Source: DASZBX01 sp035943635 (lineage in GTDB: Bacteria > Actinomycetota > Actinomycetes > Streptomycetales > Catenulisporaceae). Taken from it: DNA of 64,000 nucleotides. The notes under the pieces were generated by a model that did not search any database, was not told the origin of the DNA, and saw nothing but the letters and a program-made list of their open reading frames with translations. The position numbers were made by a program, and so were the translations under genes. The first letter of the stretch is position 1. Each line of letters starts with the position of its first letter. Positions 1 to 9,142 of this stretch are shown here, piece after piece. Location of the stretch: assembly GCA_035943635.1 (NCBI GenBank), contig DASZBX010000148.1, forward strand, positions 62,001-126,000, given 5' to 3'.

Positions 1-1220
1 TCGTGCACCTGGTGCTCGCGCGGCCGGAGGGAGCCGGGCCGGGCACCAAGGGCCTGTCGATGTACATCGTGCCCAAGACCCACTTCGACTGGGAGACCGG
101 CGAGTTGGGTGAGCGCAACGGCGTGTACGCGACCAACGTCGAGCACAAGATGGGCCTGAAGGCCTCCACCACCTGTGAGCTGACCTTCGGTGCGGACCAT
201 CCGGCGAAGGGCTGGCTGCTCGGCGAGGTGCACGACGGCATCGCGCAGATGTTCACCATCATCGAGTTCGCCCGGATGATGGTCGGCACGAAGGCCATCG
301 CGACCCTGTCCACCGGTTACCTGAACGCACTGGACTATGCGAAGACCCGCTACCAGGGTCCGGACCTGCCGCGGGCCACGGACAAGACGGCGCCGCGGGT
401 CGCCATCACCCACCATGCGGATGTGCGCCGTTCGCTGATGCAGCAGAAGGCGTATGTCGAGGGCATGCGCGCGCTGGTCTTCTACGTCGCCTCCTGGCAG
501 GACCGGGCCTTCGCCGCGCGGCTGGACGGCCGGACCGACGACGAGGCCGAGCGCGTGGTCGACTTCATGCTGCCGATCATCAAGGGCTACGGCTCGGAGA
601 AGTCCTACGAGCAGCTGTCGCAGTCGCTGCAGATCTTCGGCGGTTCGGGCTACCTGCAGGACTACCCGATCGAGCAGTACATCCGGGACGCCAAGATCGA
701 CACGCTGTACGAGGGCACCACGGCGATCCAGGGTCTGGATTTCTTCTTCCGGAAGATCGTCAAGGACCAGGGCCGGGCGCTGGGCAAGTTGCAGGGCGAG
801 ATCAAGGAGTTCCTGGGTGCGCAACTGTCCGCGGCGCAGTCGGCCGATCCGTCCTTCGACGCGGACCGCAGCCTGCTCGCGGTCGCCCTGGCCGAGGTCG
901 AGGCGATGGGGAACGCGCTGTTCAACCAGGCCGCCAAGGCACTGGAGGACCCGCAGGCGATCCAGGTGGTGGCCCAGTCGCTGACCCGGTTCCTGCTGGC
1001 GGCCGGCGACCTGGTGCTCGGCTGGCTGTTGCAGCGGCAGGCGGCGATCGCACTGGACAAGGTCGGCGGCGCCGCTAACAAGGATGTAACGTTCTACACT
1101 GGCAAAGTCGCCGCCGCGCACTGGTTCACCCGCAACGTGCTGCCCCTCCTGGCAGCTCAGCGGTCACTGGTCGAGGCAACTGACAACACGCTGATGGAAT
1201 TGTCCGAGGACGTCTTCTAG
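1..1220 (+). CDS. acyl-CoA dehydrogenase, 5'-truncated by the window edge
   Basis: C-terminal part of a flavin-dependent acyl-CoA dehydrogenase, which oxidises an acyl-CoA to the 2,3-enoyl-CoA in fatty or branched-chain acid catabolism. The reading frame is open from base 3, so the true start lies upstream of the window. Visible signs are the FGGSGYLQDYPIEQYIRDAK stretch (flavin-contact helix region) and YEGTTAIQ, whose Glu (about residue 237 of the visible part) is at the usual catalytic-base position. About 140 residues follow that motif, longer than MCAD-type enzymes and consistent with the class carrying an extra C-terminal helical domain. Substrate cannot be told from sequence. TAG at 1218–1220. 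Confidence 0.93.
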   Translation, partial: VHLVLARPEGAGPGTKGLSMYIVPKTHFDWETGELGERNGVYATNVEHKMGLKASTTCELTFGADHPAKGWLLGEVHDGIAQMFTIIEFARMMVGTKAIATLSTGYLNALDYAKTRYQGPDLPRATDKTAPRVAITHHADVRRSLMQQKAYVEGMRALVFYVASWQDRAFAARLDGRTDDEAERVVDFMLPIIKGYGSEKSYEQLSQSLQIFGGSGYLQDYPIEQYIRDAKIDTLYEGTTAIQGLDFFFRKIVKDQGRALGKLQGEIKEFLGAQLSAAQSADPSFDADRSLLAVALAEVEAMGNALFNQAAKALEDPQAIQVVAQSLTRFLLAAGDLVLGWLLQRQAAIALDKVGGAANKDVTFYTGKVAAAHWFTRNVLPLLAAQRSLVEATDNTLMELSEDVF

Positions 1221-1469
1221 TAACATTGTCGAGACGTCCGTCGTCGACATCACCGCAGCCGTCGGTGCGACCGGACCGCCGTGGACCCGGCGGTCCCCTC
1301 AGTCGCCCGGTCGGTTGGTGATCGGGCTGTGTGGGCCGGGCCCCGCGGAAGGGTTGAGCTCCTTCGGCGGGGCCAGGTCGTCTGCGCCTTCGGGCGTTTG
1401 TTCCCCGGCCTGCCCCGGGGCTCTGGATTGTCGCAGCCGGTCCGCGTATGGTTGCGTTCCGTGGGGCGA

Positions 1470-3320
1470 ATGATGCAGCGCGTAGGCCATGTCCTGTCCG
1501 GTCCCGGCATGTTCCGGCGCCGTCCGGCGCAGACCTCGGAACCCGATCCGCAGGACATCGCCGAGCCGCAGTTCGTTCCGGCCGCCCCCTCCGGCACCAC
1601 CCTGGCGCAGACGCTGGTGGCCGGCCCGCCCGGCGTGCGCGGCTACCGGCCGGTCGTGGCCGGGCCCGGGGAGCCGTACATCATCCGGGTGGAGTTGCTG
1701 CCCGCCGCGCTGCGCCGCGCGCACCCGGAAACCGGGACGCGGACCGCGCCGGCGCCCACCCTGGACCCGCCGAACGCGCAGGCGCGGGCCGCCATCCTCG
1801 CCTTCGCGCATCTGACCGACATCCACCTGGTGGACTGCCAGTCCCCGGCCCGGGTCGAGTTCCTGGACCGGTACAACGATCCCGGTTCGCGGTTCACCGG
1901 CCTGGCCAACCTCACCGGTTCGTACCGGGCCAACGAGATGCTCAGCACGCAGGTGGCCGACGCGATGGCCCGGCGGATCGGCGAGATCGGGGTGGGCCCG
2001 GCGTTCGGCGCGCCGCTCAGCTTCAGCCTGTGCACCGGGGACAACACCGACAACACGCAGCACAACGAGCTGCGCTGGATGATCGACGTCCTGGACGGCG
2101 CGACGGTGACCCCGGACTCGGGCGACCGGTCGAAGTACGAGGGCGTGGCCGACTGGGTGCACTACGACACCCGCTACTGGCACCCCGAGGGCGCAGCGCC
2201 CGGCAAGCTCGACGACCTGCCGCACGAGCGCTACGGCTTCCCGACCATCCCCGGGCTGCTCGACGTCGCCCGGCGCTCGTTCGAGGCGGTCGGCCTGCGC
2301 GGCGTGGACGGCGGGAAGATGCCCTGGTACTCGGCGTACGGGAATCATGACGCCCTGGTCCAGGGCAACCTGCCGCACCTGCCGGAGACCTCCGCGTACG
2401 CGTGCGGAGACCACAAGGTGACCGAACTGCCGAACGGGACCGACCTGGTCCGCCTGGCGGTGGACCTGGCCCGGATCTCCCCGCACGCGGTCGAGCACCT
2501 GTTGGCCGGGGGCTACCGCGTGGTCACCGCGGACCCGGACCGGCGTTTCCTGGACAAGTCCGAGACGCTGCGCGAGCACTTCACGACCACCGGCCTGCCG
2601 GTCGGGCACGGCTACACCGAGCAGAACCTGGCCGAGAACACCGCGTACTACGCGTTCGACGCCGGCCCGGTGCGCTGCGTCGTGCTGGACACGGTGAACC
2701 CGCACGGCGGCGCGGACGGCTCCCTGGACGAGAAGCAGCTCACCTGGCTGGAGGGCGAGCTGCTGGCGACCACGGCCCGGTATCTGGACGAGCACGGCAA
2801 GGTGGTGCGCGGCGCGGGTGCGGACCGGCTGGTGGTCGTCTTCAGCCACCACACCGTGGAGACGATGGGCAACTGGTTCGGCGTGCCGGGCGAGCACCGG
2901 GTCCTCGGCCCGGCGGTGCGGGACCTGTTGCTGCGTTTCCCGAACGTGGTGCTCTGGGTCAACGGGCACACGCACGTCAACAGCATCGTCCCGCACTCCC
3001 GGCATCCGGAGTCCCCGGTGCCGGGCGGGTTCTGGGAGCTGAACACCGCCTCGCACATCGACTGGCCGCAGCAGGCGCGCCTGGTCGAGCTGGTCGACAA
3101 CGCCGACGGGACGCTGTCGGTGTTCGGCACGATCATCGACCACGCCGGGCCGGCCGACGGCTTCGGCGAGCTCGACGGCCCGCTGGCCCTGGCCGGGCTG
3201 TCCCGGCAGCTGGGGATCAACGACTGGCAGACCCGGGCCCGTCCGGTGCCGGGCGCGGACGGGCGGCGCGGCACCGCGGCGGACCGCAACGTCGAGCTGC
3301 TGCTGCCGATGCCCTTCTGA
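1470..3320 (+). CDS. calcineurin-like metallophosphoesterase (TIGR03767/PPA1498-like)
   Basis: Predicted 616-residue metallophosphoesterase. All metal-binding motifs of the calcineurin-like fold are present in order: DIH (D117/H119), GDN (D191), GNHD (N292–D294), SHH (H460–461) and GHTH (499–502). The spacing and the large insertions resemble the actinobacterial PPA1498-type family, whose substrate is unknown to me. The frame is open further upstream to 1281, but ATG 1470 (or ATG 1473) begins just before the conserved part and is preceded by GGGGCGA; the N-terminal extension looks like non-coding shadow. The first ~100 residues are basic and proline-rich with no clear signal peptide. It stands alone between the acyl-CoA dehydrogenase and yidC. 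Confidence 0.85.
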   Translation: MMQRVGHVLSGPGMFRRRPAQTSEPDPQDIAEPQFVPAAPSGTTLAQTLVAGPPGVRGYRPVVAGPGEPYIIRVELLPAALRRAHPETGTRTAPAPTLDPPNAQARAAILAFAHLTDIHLVDCQSPARVEFLDRYNDPGSRFTGLANLTGSYRANEMLSTQVADAMARRIGEIGVGPAFGAPLSFSLCTGDNTDNTQHNELRWMIDVLDGATVTPDSGDRSKYEGVADWVHYDTRYWHPEGAAPGKLDDLPHERYGFPTIPGLLDVARRSFEAVGLRGVDGGKMPWYSAYGNHDALVQGNLPHLPETSAYACGDHKVTELPNGTDLVRLAVDLARISPHAVEHLLAGGYRVVTADPDRRFLDKSETLREHFTTTGLPVGHGYTEQNLAENTAYYAFDAGPVRCVVLDTVNPHGGADGSLDEKQLTWLEGELLATTARYLDEHGKVVRGAGADRLVVVFSHHTVETMGNWFGVPGEHRVLGPAVRDLLLRFPNVVLWVNGHTHVNSIVPHSRHPESPVPGGFWELNTASHIDWPQQARLVELVDNADGTLSVFGTIIDHAGPADGFGELDGPLALAGLSRQLGINDWQTRARPVPGADGRRGTAADRNVELLLPMPF

Positions 3321-3467
3321 GGTCTGTGATCCGGCACTGGGCTCCGGGCCCGGCGCGGGCGCGGGCGGGCTGGGCCCTCGGCTGATTTTCGGCCGGCCCC
3401 GGGCGGGCACGCCGGGAGGGTGTCTTACGTTGACTCCTCGGATGGTTGTTTTCCCGGAGGAGTCACC

Positions 3468-4496
3468 ATGCAGGTGTACGACGACATTCTCGCGCCCATC
3501 ATCTGGGTGGTGAGCTGGATAGTCGTCCGGTTCCACCAACTGTTCAGCAATGTGTTCAATCCGGACAGCGGGTGGGCGTGGGGCCTGTCCATCCTCTGCC
3601 TGACCATCGTCATCCGGGCCGCGCTGATCCCGCTGTTCGTGAAGCAGATCCGGTCGACGCAGGACATGCAGCGGGTCCAGCCCGAGCTCAAGGCGCTCCA
3701 GGCGAAGTACAAGAAGGAGCTGGAGCGGGCCAAGCTGGACCCGGTCAAGAAGCGCGAGGTCCAGCAGCGCCAGCAGCGGGACACCATGGCGCTGTACAAG
3801 GAACACGGCACCAATCCCTTCTCCAGCTGCCTGCCGGTGCTGATCCAGATGCCGTTCTGGGGTTCGCTCTACCGGATGCTGTATCAGGTGGCGAACAAGA
3901 TCCCGGTCGGCGTGATGACCACGGCCCTGGTCACCAGCGCCCGCAACGCGCACGTGTTCGGCGTGCCGATCTCGGCCCACCTGACCACCCCGGCGGCCCA
4001 GCTGACCGCGAGCGGCGTGGGCCTGCGCCCGGCCGACCCGACCACGGTGAAGATCGTCATCATCATCATGATCGCGATCTACGTGGCCACGCAGTTCACC
4101 ACCCAGCGCCAGATGATGCTGAAGAACGCGGCACCGGACAATCCGATGGTGCAGCAGCAGAAGATGATGCTGTACGTGATGCCGTTCTTCATGGTCGTCT
4201 TCTGCTTCATCGCCCCGATGGGTGTGCTGATCTACCTGCTCACCACGAACTTCTGGACCATGGGCCAGCAGTTCTACATCCTGCGCAACAGTCCCGTGCC
4301 CGGGTCCCCGGCCTACCTCGCCAAAGAGCAGCGGCAGGCCGAGAAGCAGGCGGCCAGGGAGAGCAAACGGGCGCCGCAGGCCATCCCGGGAACCGCCGCG
4401 CTGGCGACCGGAGTGGAGGACACCGCGCCCCCGGCCCCGCTGATCCCGCCCCGGGTCCAGCCGAAGCGCACCACCAAGAGCAAGCGCAAGCGCTGA
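3468..4496 (+). CDS. yidC: YidC/Oxa1 family membrane protein insertase
   Basis: Inserts and folds inner-membrane proteins. The 342-residue protein has the YidC2/Oxa1-type layout without a large periplasmic domain: hydrophobic segments at about 8–25, 36–57, 121–140, 193–210 and 234–262. The conserved groove arginine is R50 (TIVIRAALIP), followed by a charged coiled coil (about 60–110) and NPFSSCLPVLIQMPF. The C-terminal tail is basic (TTKSKRKR), as in ribosome-interacting YidC proteins. ATG 3468 is fixed by GGAGGAG at 3456–3462. The rnpA–yidC–jag genes normally found beside oriC are not here, so this is probably a second, dispersed paralogue. Confidence 0.93.
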   Translation: MQVYDDILAPIIWVVSWIVVRFHQLFSNVFNPDSGWAWGLSILCLTIVIRAALIPLFVKQIRSTQDMQRVQPELKALQAKYKKELERAKLDPVKKREVQQRQQRDTMALYKEHGTNPFSSCLPVLIQMPFWGSLYRMLYQVANKIPVGVMTTALVTSARNAHVFGVPISAHLTTPAAQLTASGVGLRPADPTTVKIVIIIMIAIYVATQFTTQRQMMLKNAAPDNPMVQQQKMMLYVMPFFMVVFCFIAPMGVLIYLLTTNFWTMGQQFYILRNSPVPGSPAYLAKEQRQAEKQAARESKRAPQAIPGTAALATGVEDTAPPAPLIPPRVQPKRTTKSKRKR

Positions 4497-4511
4497 GCCC
4501 GGCAGCGGACC

Positions 4512-4582
4512 GCGGGCGCGGTTCCGGCAGCCGATCCGGGTGCCGGCCCGGTTCCGGTTGCGCGTCCCGATCCGGGTGCTGA
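4512..4582 (+). repeat. imperfect direct repeat, about 36-bp period
   Basis: Between yidC and the aminopeptidase gene the string CGATCCGGGTGC occurs at 4532–4543 and 4568–4579, each preceded by a GGTTCCGG copy (4520–4527 and 4550–4557). The copies differ in the intervening bases. No gene overlaps it. Confidence 0.5.
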
Positions 4583-4645
4583 TATCACCGCGAAAGCCGA
4601 CGCGGCTGCGTGGTGCGGTGGTGGGCACACCGTAGGCTGTCGGAC

Positions 4646-5971
4646 ATGGTGACGACTTTCGACCGTTCGCACACGGATGACCTGCTCGCGTTCCTCAGCG
4701 CCTCGCCCACGCCGTTCCACGCGGCCGAGGAGGCCGCCCGGCGGCTGGAGCAGGCCGGTTTCCAACGGTTGACCGAGACAGCCGCCTGGAGCGCGGGCCC
4801 GGGGGGCGCCTTCGTGGTCCGCGGCGGTGCGCTGGTCGCCTGGTACCTGTCGCCGGACGCGCCGGCCGAGCCGTCCCGGCCGTTCCGGATCGTCGGCACC
4901 CACACCGACTCGCCGAACCTGCGGATCAAGCCGATCCCCGACCTGGAGTACTACGGCTGGCGCCAGGTGAACGTCGAGGTGTACGGCGGCCCGCTGCTCA
5001 ACTCCTGGCTGGACCGCGACCTGGGCCTGGCCGGCCGCCTGGCCATGCGGGACGGCTCACAGCCGCTGGTGAACATCGACCGGCCGCTGCTGCGGATCCC
5101 ACAGTTGGCGATCCACCTGGACCCGGGCGTGCGCGAGGGGCTCACGCTCAACCCGCAGATCCACCTGACCCCGGTCTGGGGCCTGGGCCCGGTGCGGGAG
5201 GGCGACCTGCTGCGTTATGTGGCTGATGAGCACGGCCTGCGTTATCGGGACATCCTCGGCTGGGACCTGATGACATACGACGTGCAGGCGCCGAGCTATC
5301 TGGGCCGGGAGCGCGAACTCGTCGCGTCCGCGCGCCTGGATAACCTGCTGTCCTTCCACGCGGGCCTCGCCGCGCTGATCGGCGCGGCCGAAGCGGCGCG
5401 GGCGGCGGAGGCGGACGGGGGTTCTTCCGCCGGCGGCCCGGTGTCGATCCCGATGCTGGTCGGTTCGGATCACGAGGAGATCGGCTCGACCAGCACGTCC
5501 GGGGCAGCCGGCCCGTTCCTCGGGGACGTGCTGGACCGGCTGATCGCGCTGCGCGGCGGCGGCGTGGAGGACCGGGCCCGGGCTTATGCGGGCTCGGTGC
5601 TGGCATCGGCGGACATGGCGCACGCGGTGCACCCGAACTACCCGGAACGCCACGACTCGGTGCACCGCCCGATGCCGAACAGCGGCCCGGCACTGAAGGT
5701 CAACGCCAGCCAGCACTACGCGACCGACGGCGTGACCCGCGCGATCTGGGCCCGGGCGTGCGAGGCGGCCGGCGTGCCGACCCAGGTCTTCACCTCGCGC
5801 AACGATATGCGGTGCGGCTCGACCATCGGGCCGATCACGGCGACCCGTTTGGGCATCGCGACGTTTGATGTGGGTGTTCCGTCGCTGTCGATGCACTCGG
5901 TCCGGGAGCTGTGCGGCGCGGATGATCCCTGGCGATTGGCGGCTGCGCTTGGGGCGTTCTTGGCGGGATGA
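4646..5971 (+). CDS. M18 family aminopeptidase
   Basis: Cytoplasmic zinc aminopeptidase of family M18, 441 residues, with preference for acidic N-terminal residues in characterised members. Metal and catalytic motifs are visible: HTDS (H86, D88), DHEEIGS (D275–E278), SADMAHAVHPNYPERHD, and a C-terminal PSLSMHSVRE stretch carrying the last metal-ligand histidine. Length fits the family (about 430–480). ATG 4646 is supported by a −10-like TAGGCT at 4633–4638 ending 7 nt before it, so the mRNA is probably leaderless; the frame is open a further 12 codons upstream but lacks a ribosome-binding site. It converges with the next gene, leaving 18 bp between the stops. Confidence 0.95.
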   Translation: MVTTFDRSHTDDLLAFLSASPTPFHAAEEAARRLEQAGFQRLTETAAWSAGPGGAFVVRGGALVAWYLSPDAPAEPSRPFRIVGTHTDSPNLRIKPIPDLEYYGWRQVNVEVYGGPLLNSWLDRDLGLAGRLAMRDGSQPLVNIDRPLLRIPQLAIHLDPGVREGLTLNPQIHLTPVWGLGPVREGDLLRYVADEHGLRYRDILGWDLMTYDVQAPSYLGRERELVASARLDNLLSFHAGLAALIGAAEAARAAEADGGSSAGGPVSIPMLVGSDHEEIGSTSTSGAAGPFLGDVLDRLIALRGGGVEDRARAYAGSVLASADMAHAVHPNYPERHDSVHRPMPNSGPALKVNASQHYATDGVTRAIWARACEAAGVPTQVFTSRNDMRCGSTIGPITATRLGIATFDVGVPSLSMHSVRELCGADDPWRLAAALGAFLAG

Positions 5972-5989
5972 GGTGCTGGGTGGATGAGG

Positions 5990-6403
5990 TCAGGCCGCGA
6001 TGACGGGATCGCCGAGGTTTTTCAGGTGAACCACTATCTGCGACCACGAGTAGACGCGGATCTTTCCGGTGTTGACGAGCGGCGCCGGGAATCCTGCTGG
6101 ACCGTGCTTGCCTTCCGCGAGCAGTCGCAGGCTCTCGGCGGTCCTGATTCCTTGCAGGCCCTGGGCGGCGTCGGTGAGGGTCACCGGATCGTCGTCGAAC
6201 CGCGCTACGGCGGGTAGGCCCGGGACGGTCTCGATCTGGCTGAGTGTGCTGGTCAGCGCGTCGATCAGGGCGGATGCCTCGCGATCAACGTCCAGGAGGT
6301 CGCCGCTCACGGCGGCGTCATCGAGGCCCGCTTCGGATAGGGCGTCGACCTCGTCATCGGTCGGGGTGCGGTTCAGGCGCAGCTGGAGGTTCCACGTGTG
6401 CAT
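5990..6403 (-). CDS. small two-part protein with C-terminal HTH/MerR-like segment
   Basis: 137 residues. The N-terminal ~80 residues start with alternating hydrophobic positions (LQLRLNRTPTDDEVDALSEA) and an acidic stretch, suggesting a ferredoxin-like alpha/beta fold. The C-terminal half (VTLTDAAQGLQGIRTAESLR then GPAGFPAPL, VYSWSQIVVHL) has the shape of an AlpA/MerR-like helix-turn-helix with a wing. Similar small actinobacterial proteins are usually labelled hypothetical or DNA-binding; target unknown. ATG 6403 has a good ribosome-binding site (GAAGGAGG 4 nt upstream). It lies downstream of the NHL-repeat gene on the same strand, 35 bp from that stop, so co-transcription is possible. Confidence 0.75.
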   Translation of the reverse strand: MHTWNLQLRLNRTPTDDEVDALSEAGLDDAAVSGDLLDVDREASALIDALTSTLSQIETVPGLPAVARFDDDPVTLTDAAQGLQGIRTAESLRLLAEGKHGPAGFPAPLVNTGKIRVYSWSQIVVHLKNLGDPVIAA

Positions 6404-6438
6404 GATGGCCTCCTTCAGTGGCGCTCGAATCGGCCCGG

Positions 6439-8292
6439 TCAGTCCGTGGCCCGCAGTGGCAGGCGAAGCTCGTTTGCAGCGTCGGCGACTAAGCGTACTG
6501 GGATTCCCCAATCCTGTTGGTGTACATGGCAGGCCGGGAAGTAGTCCTCGTCGTCGGCGGCTGATTCGGGCGGTACGTCGCACGATGCTGCCATCGCGGC
6601 GATGTGCAGTACGCCGGCCTCGATGTCGGGGTTGAGCAACAGGATCCGGGACAGGCCGGTGTCTCGGCCCTCTCCCTCCAGCAGCAGTTCCGGGGGCGAG
6701 GCGGAGACGACCAGCCGGGTCGCGGGGCCATCGCGTTCGTCGAGTTTCTGGCCGGTCGGCGGGTCGAAGAGGACTGCGAGGTCGAGTTTGCCGGGGGCGA
6801 GTTCGGTGGCCGGGCGGCGGGTGCGGTACGCCGACGGGTCGGTGCGTACGGCCGCCTCGGGCAACGGGATCCGGGTCAGCCGGTGCGCGGCGGATTCGAC
6901 CACGAGCAGGTCGCCGTCGACGACGATCGCGTCGGAGGGTTCGAGCAGGCCGGTGATCAGTGTGCTCACACTGCCGGTTTCCGGGTCGTAGCGGCGGATC
7001 GCGCCGTTGTACGTGTCGCTGATCGCGATCGAGCCGTCCGGCAGTACCGTCACGCCGAGCGGGTGCTGGAGCAGCGCCTGATCCGCGGCGCCGTCGCGCA
7101 GTCCGAAGTCGAAAAGGCCTTGGCCGACCACGGTATGCGTCTGGCCGTCCGCGAGATAGCGCAGCGCGGAGGATTCCGAGTCGGCCAGCCAGACCCGCCC
7201 TTCCCGGTCCACCGCGATGCCTGAGGGCTGGGAGAACCAGGCTTCTGCGAACGGGCCGTCGTGCAGGCCCTCGTTGGTGGTGCCGGCCAGGACGCTGATC
7301 GTGCCGTCGCTGTCGCCGTCGCGGTCCTCGCCGCTGCCAGGATTCGGCTGGTAGCACCAGATCTGATGGATCCCGGCCATCGCGATCAGAACCCTGCCGT
7401 CCGCGTCCAGGGCCAGGTCCCACGGGCTCGACAGGTCCACCTCTCGGGCCGGGCCGCTGCTCGCAGAGCCCTGCGACCACTGTCGGCCGGTGCCCGCGAC
7501 CGTGCTCACAACGCCGCTGTCCAGGTCGACCAGCCGGAGGCAGTGATTGACCGTGTCGGCGACCAGAAGATGTGAATCGTCAAGCAGGAAAAGGCCTTGC
7601 GGCTCGTTGAACCGCGCCTGCGCCGCGGCTCCGTCGCGCAGCCCGCGTTCCCCGGAGCCGAACCGGCGCAGCTCCGTCTCTCCGTCCGCCGCAAGTTCGA
7701 CCACCGCGTGATGCGCGCTGTCCGAAAGCAGAAATGTGCCCGCGCTGCTCGCCACCACCTTGCCGGGGAACCGCAGCGGCGTCGGCGCGGGCGGTGGCGG
7801 AACATACGGGCTCTGTCCTCGCCGCAAAGTTCCCCTGGCCTCGTGCTCGGCGACGACCTCGGCGACCAGGCCGCGCAGGCTGTGCGCGTGCCCCTCGCCC
7901 GACATCTGGGCGACGATGTAGCCCGCCGGGTCGATCAGGGTGAGCGTGGGCCAGGCCCGGACGGCGAAGGCCTTCCAGGTGGCCAGTTCCGGGTCGTCGA
8001 GGACCGGGTGGTGCACGCCGTAACGCTCGCAGGCGGCGACGATCGCATCGTGATCCGCCTCGTGCACGAACTTCGGCGAGTGCACCCCGACGACCACGAG
8101 CGTGTCGGCGAACTCGGCCTCCAGCTCCCGCAGCTCGTCGATCACGTGCAGGCAGTTGGCGCAACAGTACGTCCAGAAGTCGAGCAGGACGATCCGGCCG
8201 GCCAGGTCCGGGGCCACGCCACCGGTGTTGATCCAGGACCTGCCGACCAGTTGTGGTGCGCGCACCCGTGCCTGCTTCTTGCCGCTGCTCAT
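6439..8292 (-). CDS. NHLRC2-like protein: thioredoxin-like domain plus NHL beta-propeller
   Basis: 617 residues. Residues about 20–165 form a thioredoxin-like domain with the CCANC motif (C43, C44, C47), the counterpart of the CCINC motif in animal NHLRC2. The rest is a series of NHL repeats, with recurring blocks such as FNEPQGLFLL, LSSPWDLALDADGRV and FSQPSGIAVDREGRVWLADS, predicted to form a six-bladed propeller. No signal peptide, so cytoplasmic; role presumably redox or scaffolding, not defined in bacteria. ATG 8292 is preceded by TACGAT ending 6 nt upstream, fitting a leaderless transcript; the longer open frame has no start signal. Confidence 0.88.
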   Translation of the reverse strand: MSSGKKQARVRAPQLVGRSWINTGGVAPDLAGRIVLLDFWTYCCANCLHVIDELRELEAEFADTLVVVGVHSPKFVHEADHDAIVAACERYGVHHPVLDDPELATWKAFAVRAWPTLTLIDPAGYIVAQMSGEGHAHSLRGLVAEVVAEHEARGTLRRGQSPYVPPPPAPTPLRFPGKVVASSAGTFLLSDSAHHAVVELAADGETELRRFGSGERGLRDGAAAQARFNEPQGLFLLDDSHLLVADTVNHCLRLVDLDSGVVSTVAGTGRQWSQGSASSGPAREVDLSSPWDLALDADGRVLIAMAGIHQIWCYQPNPGSGEDRDGDSDGTISVLAGTTNEGLHDGPFAEAWFSQPSGIAVDREGRVWLADSESSALRYLADGQTHTVVGQGLFDFGLRDGAADQALLQHPLGVTVLPDGSIAISDTYNGAIRRYDPETGSVSTLITGLLEPSDAIVVDGDLLVVESAAHRLTRIPLPEAAVRTDPSAYRTRRPATELAPGKLDLAVLFDPPTGQKLDERDGPATRLVVSASPPELLLEGEGRDTGLSRILLLNPDIEAGVLHIAAMAASCDVPPESAADDEDYFPACHVHQQDWGIPVRLVADAANELRLPLRATD

Positions 8293-8341
8293 CCACCCAT
8301 CGTAATTCAGCCCGGCGCGATCCCCGGACCGGCGATACCGG

Positions 8342-9142
8342 CTACCGGATGCGCCGGTCCTTGAGCACCGGGAACTTCTCCCGGGTCTGTTCCACCAGGT
8401 CCAGGTCGATCTCGGCGTACAGGATCGTCTCCTCGTCGCCCGCCTCGGCGATGACCTGGCCCCACGGGTCGACCACCATCGAGTGCCCGGACATCCGGAT
8501 CCCGGCCTGGGTTCCGGCGGCCGCCGCGGCGAGGACGAAGAACTGGTTCTCGATCGCACGGGCCCGCACCAGCGTCTGCCAGTGCTCCAGCCGGGCGGCC
8601 GGCCAGGCGGCGACCATCAGCACGGTCTGGGTCCCGACTTCCAGCAGCTTGCGGTACAGCTCCGGGAAGCGCACGTCGTAGCAGGTGGCCAGGCCGACCC
8701 TGGTGCGCACCGAGCCGTCGATGTCGGCCAGGTCGAACACGGCCGGGTGCTCGCCCGGGGACATCACCGCGGCCTCGCCCTCGGTGAAGCCGAAGCGGTG
8801 GATCTTGCGGTATCCGGCCAGCAGCTCCCCCTCGGCGTCGAAGACCAGCGAGGTGTTGAACAGCTTGCCGTCGGGGGTGCGTTCGACCAGGGACCCGGCG
8901 TGCAGCACGATCCCGCAGTCCTCGGCCGCCTGTTGCAGGATCTGCGCGGTCTTGCCGTGCAGGGGCTCGGCCGCGCCGGGCCACACGGACGGGTCGAACC
9001 CGCCGTGCAGCCACAGCTCCGGCAGGAGGACGAGTTCGGCCCCGTCCTCGGCGGCCTCGTGGACCCTGGCCACGGCCCGGTCGATCGATTCGGCCGGCGC
9101 GCGGCCGAGGTCCACGTCGAACTGGATGAGAGCTACCTTCAT
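8342..9142 (-). CDS. carbon-nitrogen hydrolase (nitrilase superfamily)
   Basis: 266-residue amidase-type hydrolase with the complete Glu–Lys–Cys triad: E42 in LPELWLHGG, K113 in YRKIHRFGFTEG and C154 in GLATCYDVRFPE. The C-terminal IYAEIDLDLVEQTREKFPVL segment is typical of the omega-amidase/2-oxo-omega-amidate branch, but the substrate is not proven. Its ATG overlaps the stop of the E2 gene by ATGA (9139–9142), so it is translationally coupled to the 2-oxoacid dehydrogenase operon. This suggests it works on a metabolite linked to that pathway, or simply shares expression. Confidence 0.93.
   Translation of the reverse strand: MKVALIQFDVDLGRAPAESIDRAVARVHEAAEDGAELVLLPELWLHGGFDPSVWPGAAEPLHGKTAQILQQAAEDCGIVLHAGSLVERTPDGKLFNTSLVFDAEGELLAGYRKIHRFGFTEGEAAVMSPGEHPAVFDLADIDGSVRTRVGLATCYDVRFPELYRKLLEVGTQTVLMVAAWPAARLEHWQTLVRARAIENQFFVLAAAAAGTQAGIRMSGHSMVVDPWGQVIAEAGDEETILYAEIDLDLVEQTREKFPVLKDRRIR

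Noticed and set aside
1299..4628. A 1109-codon open frame on the minus strand opposite the phosphoesterase and yidC genes.
   Set aside because: Composition is Arg/Gly/His/Pro-rich shadow of high-GC genes on the other strand; no domain, and both plus-strand genes are clearly real.
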